Part shown: positions 9,966-21,458 of the stretch, piece after piece
How the letters are laid out: the number at the start of each line of letters is the position of its first letter
Numbering within the stretch: position 1 is the stretch's first letter
Source of the DNA: DUZB01 sp963747555
GTDB lineage: Bacteria > Desulfobacterota > DSM-4660 > Desulfatiglandales > Desulfatiglandaceae
DNA: 64,000 nt
Reading direction: 5' to 3'
Assembly: GCA_963747555.1 (NCBI GenBank)
Contig: CAVVFZ010000010.1
Coordinates: forward strand, 1-64,000
Notes under the pieces: model-generated
The model's input: the letters and a program-made list of their open reading frames with translations, nothing else
The model's database searches: none
What the model was told of the DNA's origin: nothing
Program-made: the position numbers and the translations under genes

Positions 9966-10649
9966 GTGGAAGACGAAAAAACGATAGATCCTTTTTATAT
10001 CAAGGATTGCGCCCTGATTGCCATCGCTACCGGGAAAAGGGCTCAAAACCTTCGGGAGCTTCGGGAACACTTGCGAGAGATAGAGCCCGGAAGCATTTAT
10101 TATCACTTCTGGGGAGGGTTGTTGCGACCTCGCTTTGACGACACCGAATATCATAACGATTTTGCCATATGGGTGGCTCGCAGTCTGCATAACAAATCCC
10201 TTGCGGAGCGTCTGGGCGTTATCGATCCGGTTGCATTTGAATCTATAGAAGAGGTGAGAAATGAACTGATGGAAATCATAGATGAGAGCCTGGATGAGAC
10301 GGAATTTCCCCAATGGACCAAAAGGGATGATCAATTTGAATTCATCCGATCCCAAATCGTTGTTTTCGACACCGCCATATCCGTGAGTCGTCCGGAAGAT
10401 CTTCTGGATATTATCAGAAACATCTCCGTTGGCAGCATTTTTTACCATTTTATCGATGCCAGGCATCGAAACGAGAACTCCCTGGATGATTTCCAGAACT
10501 GGTTATCGGGTTGTGGAGACGATTATGCACCCCTTTGTCAAAAAATAAGGGAAAAAAACTCCTATTTTTCGCCGCTGAGAGAATTGAAAAGCGACCTTGA
10601 AGAGGTCTTTTCCGGATATTTCAGAAACGGACAGGAAAAAAATGGATAA
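9966..10649 (+). CDS. DUF5752-like conserved protein of the trehalose cluster
   Basis: An acidic cytoplasmic protein of about 227 residues with two related halves: each carries a GSIxYHF motif (PGSIYYHFWGG near residue 50 and VGSIFYHFIDARHR near 160) followed by an acidic DDF/DF segment, suggesting an internal duplication. It resembles the DUF5752 family as I recall it; no catalytic role is established. The start is taken as GTG 9966, which has a good AAGAGGAGAG site. Its stop overlaps the treT start, so it is coupled to trehalose synthesis; an accessory or regulatory role is inference. Confidence 0.7.
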   Translation: MEDEKTIDPFYIKDCALIAIATGKRAQNLRELREHLREIEPGSIYYHFWGGLLRPRFDDTEYHNDFAIWVARSLHNKSLAERLGVIDPVAFESIEEVRNELMEIIDESLDETEFPQWTKRDDQFEFIRSQIVVFDTAISVSRPEDLLDIIRNISVGSIFYHFIDARHRNENSLDDFQNWLSGCGDDYAPLCQKIREKNSYFSPLRELKSDLEEVFSGYFRNGQEKNG

Positions 10650-11891
10650 TCAAAACGTACTTGAAAAATACGAACAGGTTGTCGGCCGGGATGTTATTGA
10701 TCATTTGCGTCAGCTCGCCCAGCCCTGAAAGGCCTTCACGTGGTGCACGTTAACGCCACCCGTGTGGGGGGCGGCGTGGCGGAAATACTCCATAAGATGG
10801 TTCCCTTTATGGAAGAACTGGGGATCAACACGAGATGGGAAGTGATTGAAGGGGAATCGGTTTTTTATCAATGCACCAAAGAGTTTTCATAATGCCATTC
10901 AGGGAAACCGGGTAAGTATTCCGGAAAGCTATCTTGAAGATATACGAGGATACGAATGAAAAGACGGCCGAAGCCTTGGAAGGGGTGTTGCGTGATGCCG
11001 ATATCGTCATTATTCACGATCCTCAGCCTGCTGCCTTAATCAGGCATTTTAAGGGGCACAAGGGGAAATGGGTTTGGCGATGTCATATCGACGCCAGTAA
11101 ACCGTTCAGACCCGTATGGCGCTACTTGCGAAATTTTGTATCCGATTATGACGCGAGTATCTTTTCCCTTGCCTCTTTTGCACAAAACCTGCCCCATCCC
11201 GTATATCTTATAGCGCCAAGCATCGACCCGCTCCACGAAAAGAACATCGATCTCGGAGCGGAGGAGATCGAAAGCATTTACAGCCGGTTCGACATAGATC
11301 CGGAACGGCCGATGATCCTCCAGGTATCCCGCTATGACCGGTTCAAGGACCCGCTGGGTGTTATAGAGGCCTATAAGCTTGCAAAAAAATTCATCCCCGC
11401 ACTGCAGTTGGTACTCGCCGGGGGAGGCGCCTCGGATGATCCGGAAGGCGAAATCGTGCTGAATGAAGTCCGAACGGCTGTCCAGAGACGACCCCGACTT
11501 GAAGGTTCTTCTATTGCCTGCCGATGCCCATCGCACCATCAATGCGCTTCAACGCGCTTCGGACATCGTGCTGCAAAAATCAATTAAAGAAGGATTCGGT
11601 CTTACCGTGACGGAAGCCCTGTGGAAAAGAAAGCCCGTCATTGGAGGGAATACCGGCGGCATCCGCATGCAGGTCATCGATCATCACACCGGTTTTTTGG
11701 TGAATACTCCGGAAGGCGCCGCACTGCGAATCCGATATCTACTGAAAAAGCCGGATCTCATGGAGAAAATGGGCATGAAATCAAAAGAGTTCGTCCGTGA
11801 CAATTTTCTCATCACGAGACATTTGCGGGAGTATCTCACCCTGATATTTGCGCTTCTGCATGGGAAAGATGAGAGGATCGAGTTGAGCTGA
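10642..11891 (+). CDS. treT: Trehalose synthase TreT-like GT4 glycosyltransferase, frameshifted
   Basis: Probably the retaining glycosyltransferase that joins a nucleotide-activated glucose to glucose to make trehalose. The N-terminal GT-B domain has HVVHVNATRVGGGVAEIL, closely matching TreT. The middle has VYLIAPSIDPL and ILQVSRYDRFKDP; the C-terminal donor site is KEGFGLTVTEALW (ExxxxxxxE) followed by NTGGI. Total length is about 416 residues, as expected. Frame changes lie near 10727, 10885, 10940 and 11470; read naively the gene appears as fragments. The ATG at 10642 overlaps the stop of the upstream DUF5752-like gene. Other GT4 acceptors cannot be excluded from sequence alone. Confidence 0.82.
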
Positions 11892-11918
11892 AAATGAAAG
11901 TTGGGGTCTATATAAGAG

Positions 11919-13664
11919 ATGAGCGATCTGGTGATTGCTTCCAACAGGGGGCCGTTCAGTTTTTCGGAAGATTTTATTCAGGAAGCGGAGGAATCCGTGG
12001 AAAAGGGAGGACTGCCGGAGCCGCAGGACTTCGGGGCAGGGGGCCTTGTGGGGGCCATGGCAGGGCTTTTGAAAGGCGATAAATGGGATACCACGTGGAT
12101 TGGCGCTTCCATGGGCGAAAAAGACATAGACGTGGCGAGAGGTCACTACGATTTCCTTTTTAAAAGAATGCGGGAGAGGAAAATTGCCCCGGATCATTTT
12201 CCATTGATACAGATAGATGAAGGGACCAGGATGCATTTTACCTATAAGGAATACGATTATCATATGCGGTTCGCATTTTTCGATACAAAACATATGCACA
12301 GCTATTACAGCAAGTTTGCCAATGGATTCCTGTGGCCTCTCATGCACCTCACCAGATCGCCGCTTTTTTATAAGAAAACTCCGGTTTTTCCCAGACCGCA
12401 TTTTGAAAAAAACGATTTCGTACAATACACCAGCAGCGGCGTAACTTTGGCCAATACCATTATTGATGAAATCAATAAGAAAAGACAATTCAGAGATAAG
12501 GAGAAAATCGATATTGTCGTCTGGAACCAGGACTACCATCTCATGCAGATAGCGGAAGTGCTCAAGGCCCTTTTGCTGGAAAACGGAGAGGCCGAAAAGG
12601 AAAAAGGAGAGATTCATGTGGGGCAGTTCATGCACACGCCTTTCTTCAATATCCACGAAATCCAGGGACTGATTCGGGAGGATAAGAGAAGAAGGGTCAA
12701 AGAACAGATCCTGGACCCCTTTTCCGAGAGTATTGATAGTGTCTTGCAGAAACTCTGTTGGGGCCTTCTGTCCAATGATTTTATAGGGTTCCATACAAAG
12801 GAGTATTGTGACAATTACCTTGAAGCCCTTGAAGAGTGGTTTCCCGTACAGATCAAGGTAGTCGATCAGTCTTATGAGATTATTCGTCAAAATGGTGTCA
12901 CCACGCTGGCCGCCTTTCCCATCGGTGTGGATGTGGATGAAATTCTCTCGGAAGTCTCGGATGGAAAGCGGCTGGAATATACATTTGAAGGGGAAGACCT
13001 GTACGAGAGGATTTTGGCGGACAAGAGAAATGGGCGGAATCGTTTTCGGCGGTTTGGAAAGGTGCGACTACACCAAGGGTCTGCTGGAGAGATTGAATAT
13101 TTTTACCCGGGTTTTCAATAAATTAAAGAACGAAAAAAAAGATGCCCGTTTCTATCAGGTGACCGCCTTCAAGCAGATCTGGAAAATCCGGACTATCAAA
13201 AACTTCAAGCTGCCCTGGAAGGGGAGGTCGTCAAGATAAACAAAAAGTTTCAAGAGGCGCCTGTCATCCACATCGACGAAGGAATATCCTCTCCTCAGAA
13301 TTACAGGTTCATGAAAGAGGTGGACGTGATGATGGTGACCCCGTTGGAGGATGGAATGAATCTGGTTGCCTTTGAATATATTCTATCACAAAAATTCAGA
13401 CCTCCCGCGGAACGAGGGATGCTGATATTAAGCAAGAGCGGTGCTTCGAGAGTATTGGAACAGAACGGCTTCGGTGAGCAAGATGGGCTTATCCATATTG
13501 ATGTGATGAAGGCAAAGGATGCAGCGGAAAAAATCGTGCAGGCGTTACACAAGAAACGTCATCTTTCAGAAAAAATTATCGACTATGTTGCGGAAGAACA
13601 CAGAGTGAAAGATTGGGCGGAAAAAAATATTAATGCTATTCAGAACTGCAGAAAGGCAGCATGA
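11919..13664 (+). CDS. otsA: GT20 trehalose-6-phosphate synthase-like protein, divergent, frameshifted
   Basis: GT20-family GT-B enzyme expected to make trehalose 6-phosphate from a nucleotide glucose and glucose 6-phosphate. Recognisable GT20 segments are LVIASNRGPF at the N-terminus, GGLVGAMAGLL, VVWNQDYHLMQIAEVL, GQFMHTPFFNIHEI, DFIGFHTKEY, AAFPIGVDVDEI, then after a frameshift GGLERCDYTKGLLERLN and, after another, PLEDGMNLVAFEYI. About 580 residues; shifts near 13035 and 13165. The motifs differ from E. coli OtsA (no GW.G loop, and HTPF replaces HIPF), so an altered acceptor is possible. A trehalose-phosphatase domain is encoded at 35588-37144, consistent with an OtsA role. Confidence 0.78.
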
Positions 13665-15484
13665 CTGCAATGAACGAGAAATCTTATCCACCCATAAGCG
13701 ATTACGCCTATATTGCCGATTGCCATTCTTCCGCGCTTGTATCCAGATCGGGTTCCATCGATTGGTGCTGCATGCCCAGGATCGATTCCGGAAGTTGCTT
13801 CGGACGTATCCTGGACTGGGAGAAAGGGGGGTACTGCCGGATATCGCCGGCAAGCCCTCACGAGATCTCGCGAACCTATCTGGAGAACACGCTGATTCTT
13901 GAAACCACTTTCCGGGAGGAGAACGGCGAAGCGCGTCTTCTTGATTTTTTCACCATGCGCAAAGGCGGAGAGCACCTTCCTCATCAGCAGATCCTGAGAA
14001 TCGTGGAGGGCATCAAGGGAAAGATCGCATTTGAGATCGATATTGTTCCCCGCTTCGATTACGGATCCATCAGACCCTGGATCAGAAGACAGGACGATCA
14101 CTCTTATATCATGATCGGCGGTCACGACGGGCTTCTCATTTCCTATGATTCTTCATTGGAGATGGAACACCGTCACAGACTCATGGGATCCTTTACAGTG
14201 GAACCGGGAGAACGACGGCATCTGTCGATCCTTTACCGAAAACCGGAAGACCTTGACGAAGGGCTTGTATCACCCGCCGCGTGTTGAAGAACTGGACGAT
14301 CGACTGGACGAAACCCTCCAACTGGTGGCGATCGTGGAGTCGGAAAGGGGAAAATCGAAACTCCTTATGCATCGTACGCCCGGCGTTCGGCCATCGTTCT
14401 CAAGGGACTCAGCAATGCGCCGACCGGCGCTATTGCCGCTGCTGCGACAACTTCCCTTCCCGAGAGCGCGGGGGGGAAGCGGAATTGGGATTACCGCTTC
14501 ACCTGGATCCGCGACTCGACCTTCACGGTTCAATCCCTGGGAAAACTGGGCTACGTCCGCGAAGCTGACGGCTTCAGACGTTTCGTGGAGCGAACAGCCG
14601 CCGGCAGTGCTGAAGAAATTCAGATTCTGTTCGGGGTGGGCGGAGAGAGACGTTTGAAAGAGATCGAGATCGATGAATTGGAAGGGTACGGCGGCGCAAG
14701 GCCGGTACGGGTGGGCAACGCAGCGGAAAGTCAGATCCAATTAGACGTTTACGGTGAACTCCTTGAACTTGCCAGAAGATGGCACGAATGGGGAAATGAA
14801 CCGGACGATGATTACTGGGAATTCCTGGTGGAACTGGTCAACCAGGCCGCACTCCGATGGAAGGATCCGGACCAGGGGATCTGGGAGATGCGGGGCAAGC
14901 CGCGCCATTTTGTCCATTCAAAGGCTATGTGCTGGGTCGCATTGAATTGCGGCATCCAACTGGCTGAAACACTTGATCGAGACGGCCCGGTGAATCGATG
15001 GAAGAAGGCGCGGAAAGAGGTTCTGGATGCTATCGAAGAAAGAGGGTATGACCGGGATCGAGGGATCTTTATCCAGGCCTTCGACAGCCCGGAAATGGAT
15101 GCTTCTCTCCTGCTGCTTCCCATGATGGGATTTGTGGATTACCGGGATGAGCGTATGATCCGAACCACCGATGCCGTGCAAAAGGAATTGGGAGAGGCCG
15201 GCCTGCTGCGAAGGTATGCCGCCATGGACGACGGAATGGAGGGAAAAGAAGGCGTCTTTCTGGCTGCGTCTTTCTGGCTTGCGGAATGTCTGGCAAGGCA
15301 GGGACGTTCCGAGGAGGCCCATAAGGTGTTCAAACGGGCCATATCCACGGGAAATGACCTGCACCTCTTTTCAGAGGAATATGATCCGAAAGCCCGGGAG
15401 ATGCTGGGCAATTTTCCCCAGGGCCTAACCCATCTCTCACTCATTTCGGCCACGGTGGCTTTTAAGGATATGGCGGCCGGGTAA
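13661..15484 (+). CDS. Glycoside hydrolase family 15 protein (glucoamylase/trehalase type), frameshifted
   Basis: An inverting (alpha/alpha)6-barrel hydrolase of about 607 residues that releases glucose from alpha-glucans or trehalose. The N-terminal domain starts YPPISDYAYIADCHSSALVS and has GSIDWCCMPRIDSGSCFGRIL, typical of the family. The barrel carries NAPTGAIAAAATTSLPE and the hallmark RNWDYRFTWIRD. The second half runs unbroken to FPQGLTHLSLISA, the segment that usually carries catalytic residues. Frame changes lie near 14250, 14325 and 14350. Its ATG overlaps the otsA stop (ATGA). Mycobacterial members are trehalases, and the trehalose setting makes that activity plausible; substrate is not decided by sequence. 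Confidence 0.85.
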
Positions 15485-15740
15485 GAGCGCAGTCCGTTGC
15501 CCCCAAGAGTGCCGCCCTGTCGTTCAGGATTACGCGAACGGGGGAATTCCTGCGAGCAGGTCCCGGAATCGTCCCTTATCCGTGAAGGCCCACAGGAAGA
15601 TGCCCTGTTTCAGCGCCGATAAAATTCTGGGCGGAATCCCTCCTCCAAGATAAAGTCCTCCCAGCGTGAGACCTGTTTCAGCGCCAGGTTTCCGCGGGCC
15701 GCATCCAGGAATGTTCCCACCCATTGACCTGTGAGCAGAC
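15462..15740 (-). pseudogene. glk: Truncated glucokinase remnant, antisense
   Basis: The last ~90 residues of a bacterial glucokinase survive on the minus strand: GNLALK, then LGGLYLGGGIPPRILSALKQ, AFTDKGRFRDLLAGIP and RVILNDRAALLGATDCAL, followed by a TAA at 15462. The frame shifts near 15685 and 15545. Nothing upstream (15741-15960 in any minus frame) resembles the glucokinase ATP or glucose site, so the 5' two-thirds is gone. It overlaps the GH15 3' end by 23 bases and precedes glgE. Unlike the other frameshifted genes this is a real truncation. Confidence 0.75.
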
Positions 15741-15967
15741 TCATCCCTGAAATGAATAAGAAATAAAAAGGAAGGGTTGAAATGAACTCCTTCAGAATGT
15801 AGGGTAGGGATCTGCAGGTCAGTTATAAGGGAATGACCCCATTCGAAATTCGGGGCTATCCGTGTATATTGCAAGATATGATGATTGCTTGATTGACACC
15901 GGGCACAAAATTCTTTTGAGCGATACCGGCGACAATTCCTTCCTTTTAAACGATTGGATAAACCGAC

Positions 15968-17954
15968 ATGCGAGAACAAATCAGAAGAATCATTATCGAT
16001 GATATCCGTCCGCAGATGGATGGTGGAACTTTTCCCATCCGGAGGGCCATGGGAGAAGCGGTTCAAGTAAAAGCGGCGATCGTTGTTGACGGACATGATC
16101 TGTTGGCTGCTGAACTTCTTTACCGAATAAAAGAGCAGCGAAATTGGCGGACCAGTCCCATGTCGTCTTTGGGTAACGATTTTTGGCATTCCACTTTTCG
16201 CGTGAACGAGACAGGCACCTATCAATATACGGTTCGTGCCTGGATCGACCGTTTCGGAACCTGGGTGGATGGGGTGCAAAAAAAATATGCAGCGGGTCAC
16301 ACGCTCTCCGTTGAGATGATGGAGGGTGCTGAGATTATTGAAAAAGCTTCTCAAATAGCTGGGCAGGAAGACCGCGATAGTCTCTTGGCAAAAGCCCGCT
16401 TCTTGAAAAGCGAAGAAAGAGCCCGGGACAAGATAGAGGTGGTCACCGACCCTGAATTCATGCGCTTGATGGGGGGATATCCGGATAAAAGCAGTATGAG
16501 TGAATACGAAAAGATCCTGGAAGTGGTCGTGGAACCTCTGCGCGCCCGCTTCAGCGCCTGGTACGAAATGTTTCCACGGTCCTGCTCCGACGCTAAGTCG
16601 GGACATGGTACTTTTAAAGACTGTGTGAGAAGGCTTCCCTATATCGCGGATATGGGATTTGACGTACTCTATCTGCCGCCGATCCATCCTATCGGGATGA
16701 CCCACCGGAAAGGAAAGAACAACGCCATTAAAGCGGGCTCCTGAAGATCCGGGCAGTCCCTGGGCCATCGGGTCCGAGGAAGGGGGGCACCGGTCTGTTC
16801 ATCCGGATCTGGGAACCATGGAGGATTTTAAAGAGCTCGTTCGAGAAGCGCGAAACAGGGAAATCGAGGTCGCCCTGGACATGGCCTTTCAATGCAGCCC
16901 GGATCATCCCTATGTGAAGGAGCACCCGGAATGGTTTCACATGCGGCCGGACGGCAGTATTCAATACGCGGAAAATCCCCCGAAGAAATACGAGGATATT
17001 TATCCCTTCGATTTCGAATCGCCGCAGGCGGAAGCGTTGTGCCGGGAACTTTTAGATGTAGTCAACTTCTGGATCGACATGGGGGTGCGGATCTTTCGCG
17101 TGGATAATCCACACACCAAGCCCCTGCGATTTTGGGAGTGGTTAATCGGTGAAATTAAACAACGACATCCGGAAGTTATCTTCCTGGCAGAGGCCTTCAC
17201 GCGGCCAAGAAGCATGTATCGACTGGCAAAAGGCGGGTTCACCCAGTCTTACACTTATTTCACCTGGCGCAACCTGAAGTGGGAGATCGAGCAATATCTT
17301 ACGGAACTCACCCGGACGGAGGTCGCCGAATTTTTCTGGCCCAACTTCTGGCCCAACACGCCGGATATCCTTCCCGAGTACCTGCAGGTGGGTGGCCGGG
17401 CCGCATTTATCGTCCGCCTGATCCTGGCCGCGACCCTTTCTCCCAACTACGGCATCTACGGCCCTGCTTTTGAACTCTGTGAAAATGAGGCAAAAGAGCC
17501 TTTCAGCGAAGAATATCTTAACTCGGAGAAATACGAAATCCGTAGATGGGATCTGGATCGGGCCGAAAACATCAAAGGCGTTATTAAACGGCTGAACCGT
17601 ATCCGCAAAGAGAATACGGCCCTTCAACAGATGCGGAATCTTACGTTTCACAAGGTAGAACGGGAAGAGATTATCTGCTACAGCAAGTTTACCGATGATC
17701 TGAAAAATGTTGTGCTGGTGGCGGCAAACCTGGATCCTCACCATACCCATTCCACCTGGCTGGAGTTGCCGGGAAAGGAACTGGGACTCGATCCGGACCA
17801 GCCGTTTCAAATGCATGAGTTGATCGGCGATGCCCGATACTTATGGAGTGCAGGCAGCAATTTCATCGAACTCGACCCCTCGGTGATGCCGGTTCAAATT
17901 TTTCGCATCCGCAAACGTCTTCGGTCCGAACACGACTTCGACTATTTTATGTAG
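15968..17954 (+). CDS. glgE: GlgE alpha-1,4-glucan:maltose-1-phosphate maltosyltransferase
   Basis: GH13_3 enzyme that extends linear alpha-1,4-glucans with maltosyl units from maltose-1-phosphate. The N-terminal domain begins IRRIIIDDIRPQMDGGTFPIR; then come a helical insert and the substrate region MGFDVLYLPPIHPIG..HRKGKNN, PGSPWAIGSEEGGH, the nucleophile Asp in VRIFRVDNPHTK, the acid Glu in IFLAEAFTRP, and NFWPNTPDILPEYL. About 661 residues. An extra base near 16738 breaks the frame inside the conserved AGPEDPGSPW loop. It is the third step of the GlgE pathway whose donors come from TreS-Mak and GlgM encoded immediately downstream. Confidence 0.95.
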
Positions 17955-17972
17955 CGTATGGTTTTGCTAAAC

Positions 17973-18005
17973 CTGCAATCCAAACCCGCTGAAAGCGGAT
18001 TGCAG
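17973..18005 (+). terminator. Rho-independent-like hairpin between glgE and treS
   Basis: A perfect 9-bp outer stem (CTGCAATCC / GGATTGCAG) encloses a second 4-bp stem (CCGC/GCGG) with a GAAA-type loop and is followed by ATTTTATTTG. It sits between two co-directional genes of one pathway, so it may act as an intra-operon attenuator or 3' end protecting the glgE message, with partial readthrough. Confidence 0.6.
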
Positions 18006-18051
18006 ATTTTATTTGATGAAAATAACGCGAGACAAAGAGCATGGGAGTTCC

Positions 18052-21000
18052 ATGGAGATACCTGATCCGAAAGAAGCCCAACGTTTCCTCTGGTACAAAG
18101 ACGCCGTTATCTATCAGCTCCATGTGAAGACGTTCTTTGACGGTAACGGCGACGGAATCGGCGATTTCAAGGGACTTCGGGAAAAACTGGGCTACTTCAA
18201 GGAGCTGGGCGTAACGGCCCTTTGGCTATTGCCTTTTTACCCTTCCCCCTTGAAGGACGACGGCTACGACATTTCCGACTTTAAGTCCATTCATCCGAGT
18301 TACGGCGCCCTGCGCGATTTTAAGACTTTTCTTCGGGAAGCGCATAAGCGGGAGTTGAAAGTGATCACGGAACTGGTGATCAATCACACCTCCGATCAGC
18401 ATCCCTGGTTTCAGCGCGCCCGCAGGGCCAAACCCGGCAGTCCGTGGCGAGACTTCTATGTCTGGAGCAACACACCGGCAAAATACGCCGAAGCCCGCAT
18501 CATTTTCCAGGATTTTGAAACCAGCAACTGGACATGGGACCCGATTGCCGAGGCCTATTACTGGCACCGTTTTTACTCCCACCAGCCGGATTTGAACTTT
18601 GAGAATCCCAAGGTCCACCAGGCCATATTCAATGCCCTCGATTTCTGGCTCGAGATGGGAGTGGACGGACTGCGGCTGGACGCGGTTCCCTACCTTTACG
18701 AGAAGGAAGGCACCAACTGTGAGAACCTGCCGGAAACCCACGCCTTTTTGAAAAAACTCCGGGCTCGAATGGACGAAAAGTATACGGGTCGCATGTTCCT
18801 TGCTGAGGCCAACCAATGGCCGGAAGATGCAGTCAAGTATTTCGGAGAGGGAGATGAGTGTCACATGTGTTTTCACTTTCCGCTCATGCCCAGGCTTTTC
18901 ATGGCGCTGCACATGGAAAACCGATACCCGATCACCGACATCCTGGAACAGACGCCGCCCATTCCCGAATCCAGCCAATGGACCATTTTTTTGCGTAACC
19001 ACGACGAGCTGACCCTGGAGATGGTTACAGATGAAGAAAGGGATTATATGTACCGGGTCTACGCCCAAGACCCCCGAATGCGTCTCAATCTGGGTATTCG
19101 CAGACGCCTGGCGCCCTTGATGGGAAACCACCGGCGCCGTATCGAGGTGATGAACGGACTGCTGCTCTCTTTGCCCGGTACGCCGGTAATCTATTATGGC
19201 GACGAAATCGGGGTGGGGGACAACATTTATCTGGGAGACCGAAACGGCGTGCGTACCCCCATGCAGTGGAGCCCGGATCGGAACGCCGGTTTTTCTCCTG
19301 CAAACCCCCAAAAGCTCTATCTTCCGGTGATTATCGATCCGGAGTACCATTATGAGGTAGTCAACGTTGAAAGCCAGAAAAACAACCGCCATTCCCTCTT
19401 CTGGTGGATGCGCCGGCTGATCACCTTGCGCAGTCGGTTCAAGGCCTTCAGCCGTGGAAGTCTTGAGTTTCTCTATCCGGAGAATCCGAAAATTTTAGCT
19501 TTTCTCCGGGCCTGCGACGAAGAGTGTATCCTGGTGGTGATCAACTTTTCCCGGTACGCCCAGTTCGTGGAGCTCGATCTTTCCGGGCATCAAGGACAAG
19601 GTGCCGGTGGAAATCTTCGGAAACACGCCTTTTCCGGAAGTTCGGGAAGATCCCTACCTTCTCACCATGGGCCCCCATTCCTTCTTCTGGTTCAGCCTGC
19701 AAGCGAAAGAAATCGTTCATGCGCTTGCGGACTTACCGTCCGGGACCGATCAACTTCCCATGTTCACCGTCCGGGAACACTGGGAGGAGCTGTTCCAAGG
19801 GGACGTCTCTTCGCAAATGCAAAACAGGCTGCATACTTACCTGAGCGTCCAGCGATGGTTCGGCGCCAAAACCAGACGGATCAAGATGCTTTCAGTGATG
19901 GAGATGCTTCCCTTGAGGGGAGAGGGGCTCACGGCGGTGCTGCTCTTTATCTATATTCAGTTCACGGATGGAGACGGGGAGATTTACGCGCTGCCATTGG
20001 CGCATATTGCCTTGGACGCGGCCGAAGATCTCTACGAAAAGTATCCTCTGGCGATCCTTGCCCGGGTCCAGGAGCGTACCTCAAACACGCAGGGACTCCT
20101 GGTGGATGGGCTCCATCATCGGGAATTCTGCCTGATGCTGCTCAATATGATTTCGCGTCGGGCCGTTGCCAAGGGAAACCGTGGAAGGATGACGGCAATT
20201 CCCGCTCCAGGGTTCAAAGTCCTGCAAAAGGAAAAAGAGATGTCATGCGAGGTCTCCTTGATGAAGGCTGAGCAGAGCAATTCATCGGTTGTTTTTTCGG
20301 ACCGATTTATCCTCAAACTTTTCAGGCGCGTGCAGGAAGGAACCAATCCGGATCTTGAAATCGGACGTTTTCTCACCCGAAAGGGCTTCGCCCACTTGCC
20401 ACAGGTCCTTGGTGCGCTGGAATATACCCAAGACGGCAAAGATCCGGCAACCCTGGCCATCTTGCAGGCCTACGTCCCCAATCAGGGAGATGCGTGGAGC
20501 TACACCCTGAACAACCTCTACCAGTATTTCGAAATCCTCCTGGAAACCCATGGAAAATTAGAGCACGCCCCGCTTCCCGAAGGAAGCCTGCCGACGATCG
20601 CACAAGAACAAATCCCGGAGAGCGTTGCGGAAGGGATCGGGATCTTTCTTGATTCGGTGCGGATGATGGCTGAACGTACCGCACAGATGCACATAGTTCT
20701 GGCCTCGGACGACAAGGATTCGAAATTTACGCCCGAACCCTTCACCAAACTTTATTTGCGGTCTCTTTACCAGTCCATGCGGTCCATGGCGGGGAGGATA
20801 CTGCCGCAGCTTCAAAGAAGAATCGCCCTTCTTCCGCAAGCTCCGCGCGCTGCTGCCGAGCGGATTTTGGCGCGCAAGAAGGAGATCATCGGGACATTTG
20901 ACGCCCTTACCGGGCTGGAGATCACGGCTAAACGAATCCGATGTCACGGCGATTACCATCTGGGCCAGATACTCTACACCGGCAGAGATTTTGTTATTAT

Positions 21001-21421
21001 CGACTTTGAAGGGGAGCCCGCACGAGCTGTCAGTGAAAGGAGGATAAAGCGCTCGCCGCTTTACGATGTGGCGGGTATGGTGCGTTCTTTTCACTATGCC
21101 GCCCACAGTGCCTTGATCGAAGAGCAGGCAAGGGGGCTTTTTCATCCGGAAAACGTCCCCCTCATGGCATCCTGGGCGGACTATTGGTATCGGTGGGTCG
21201 GCGCCGCTTTCCTGAAACGCTACATGGAAGTTGCGGCCGAAGGAAACTACCTGCCGAAAACGGGCCATGAGTTTGAAGTGCTTTTCAACGCATTTTTGAT
21301 GGAAAAGGCCATCTACGAAATCGGCTACGAAATGGACAACCGTCCCGACTGGATTGCAATCCCCCTTGAAGGGATCGAACAGCTTCTGGGGCCATCCCCG
21401 GATGGGCGGAACGAATCGTGA
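18052..21421 (+). CDS. treS: Trehalose synthase-maltokinase fusion (TreS-Mak)
   Basis: Bifunctional protein of about 1,120 residues. The N-terminal GH13 part (about 550 residues) interconverts trehalose and maltose: WYKDAVIYQLHVKTFFDGNGDGIGD, LVINHTSDQHPWF, nucleophile Asp in GLRLDAVPYLYE, acid Glu in MFLAEANQWPED and FLRNHDELTLE. A base-scale frameshift near 19590 leads into the maltokinase part, which phosphorylates maltose at C1: LSVQRWFGAKTR, FILKLFRR, the catalytic HGDYHLGQ and metal-binding IIDFEGEPAR. I prefer ATG 18052 (GGGAG site) over ATG 18016. The fusion channels trehalose to maltose-1-phosphate for GlgE, encoded just upstream. Confidence 0.95.
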
Positions 21422-21458
21422 TCCGAAAAACATCGGACATCAAAACGAAAGGAAGACG

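Noticed and set aside
11781..12890. Minus-strand open frame opposite otsA
   Set aside because: Shadow of the GT20 coding frame; no recognisable domain and no ribosome site.
15530..16768. Long minus-strand open frame of about 412 codons
   Set aside because: Most of it is antisense to glgE and has no family resemblance; only its last part (15462-15740 region) is the glucokinase remnant, annotated separately.
18226..19392. Minus-strand open frame of 388 codons opposite treS
   Set aside because: Mirror of a strongly conserved GH13 coding region.
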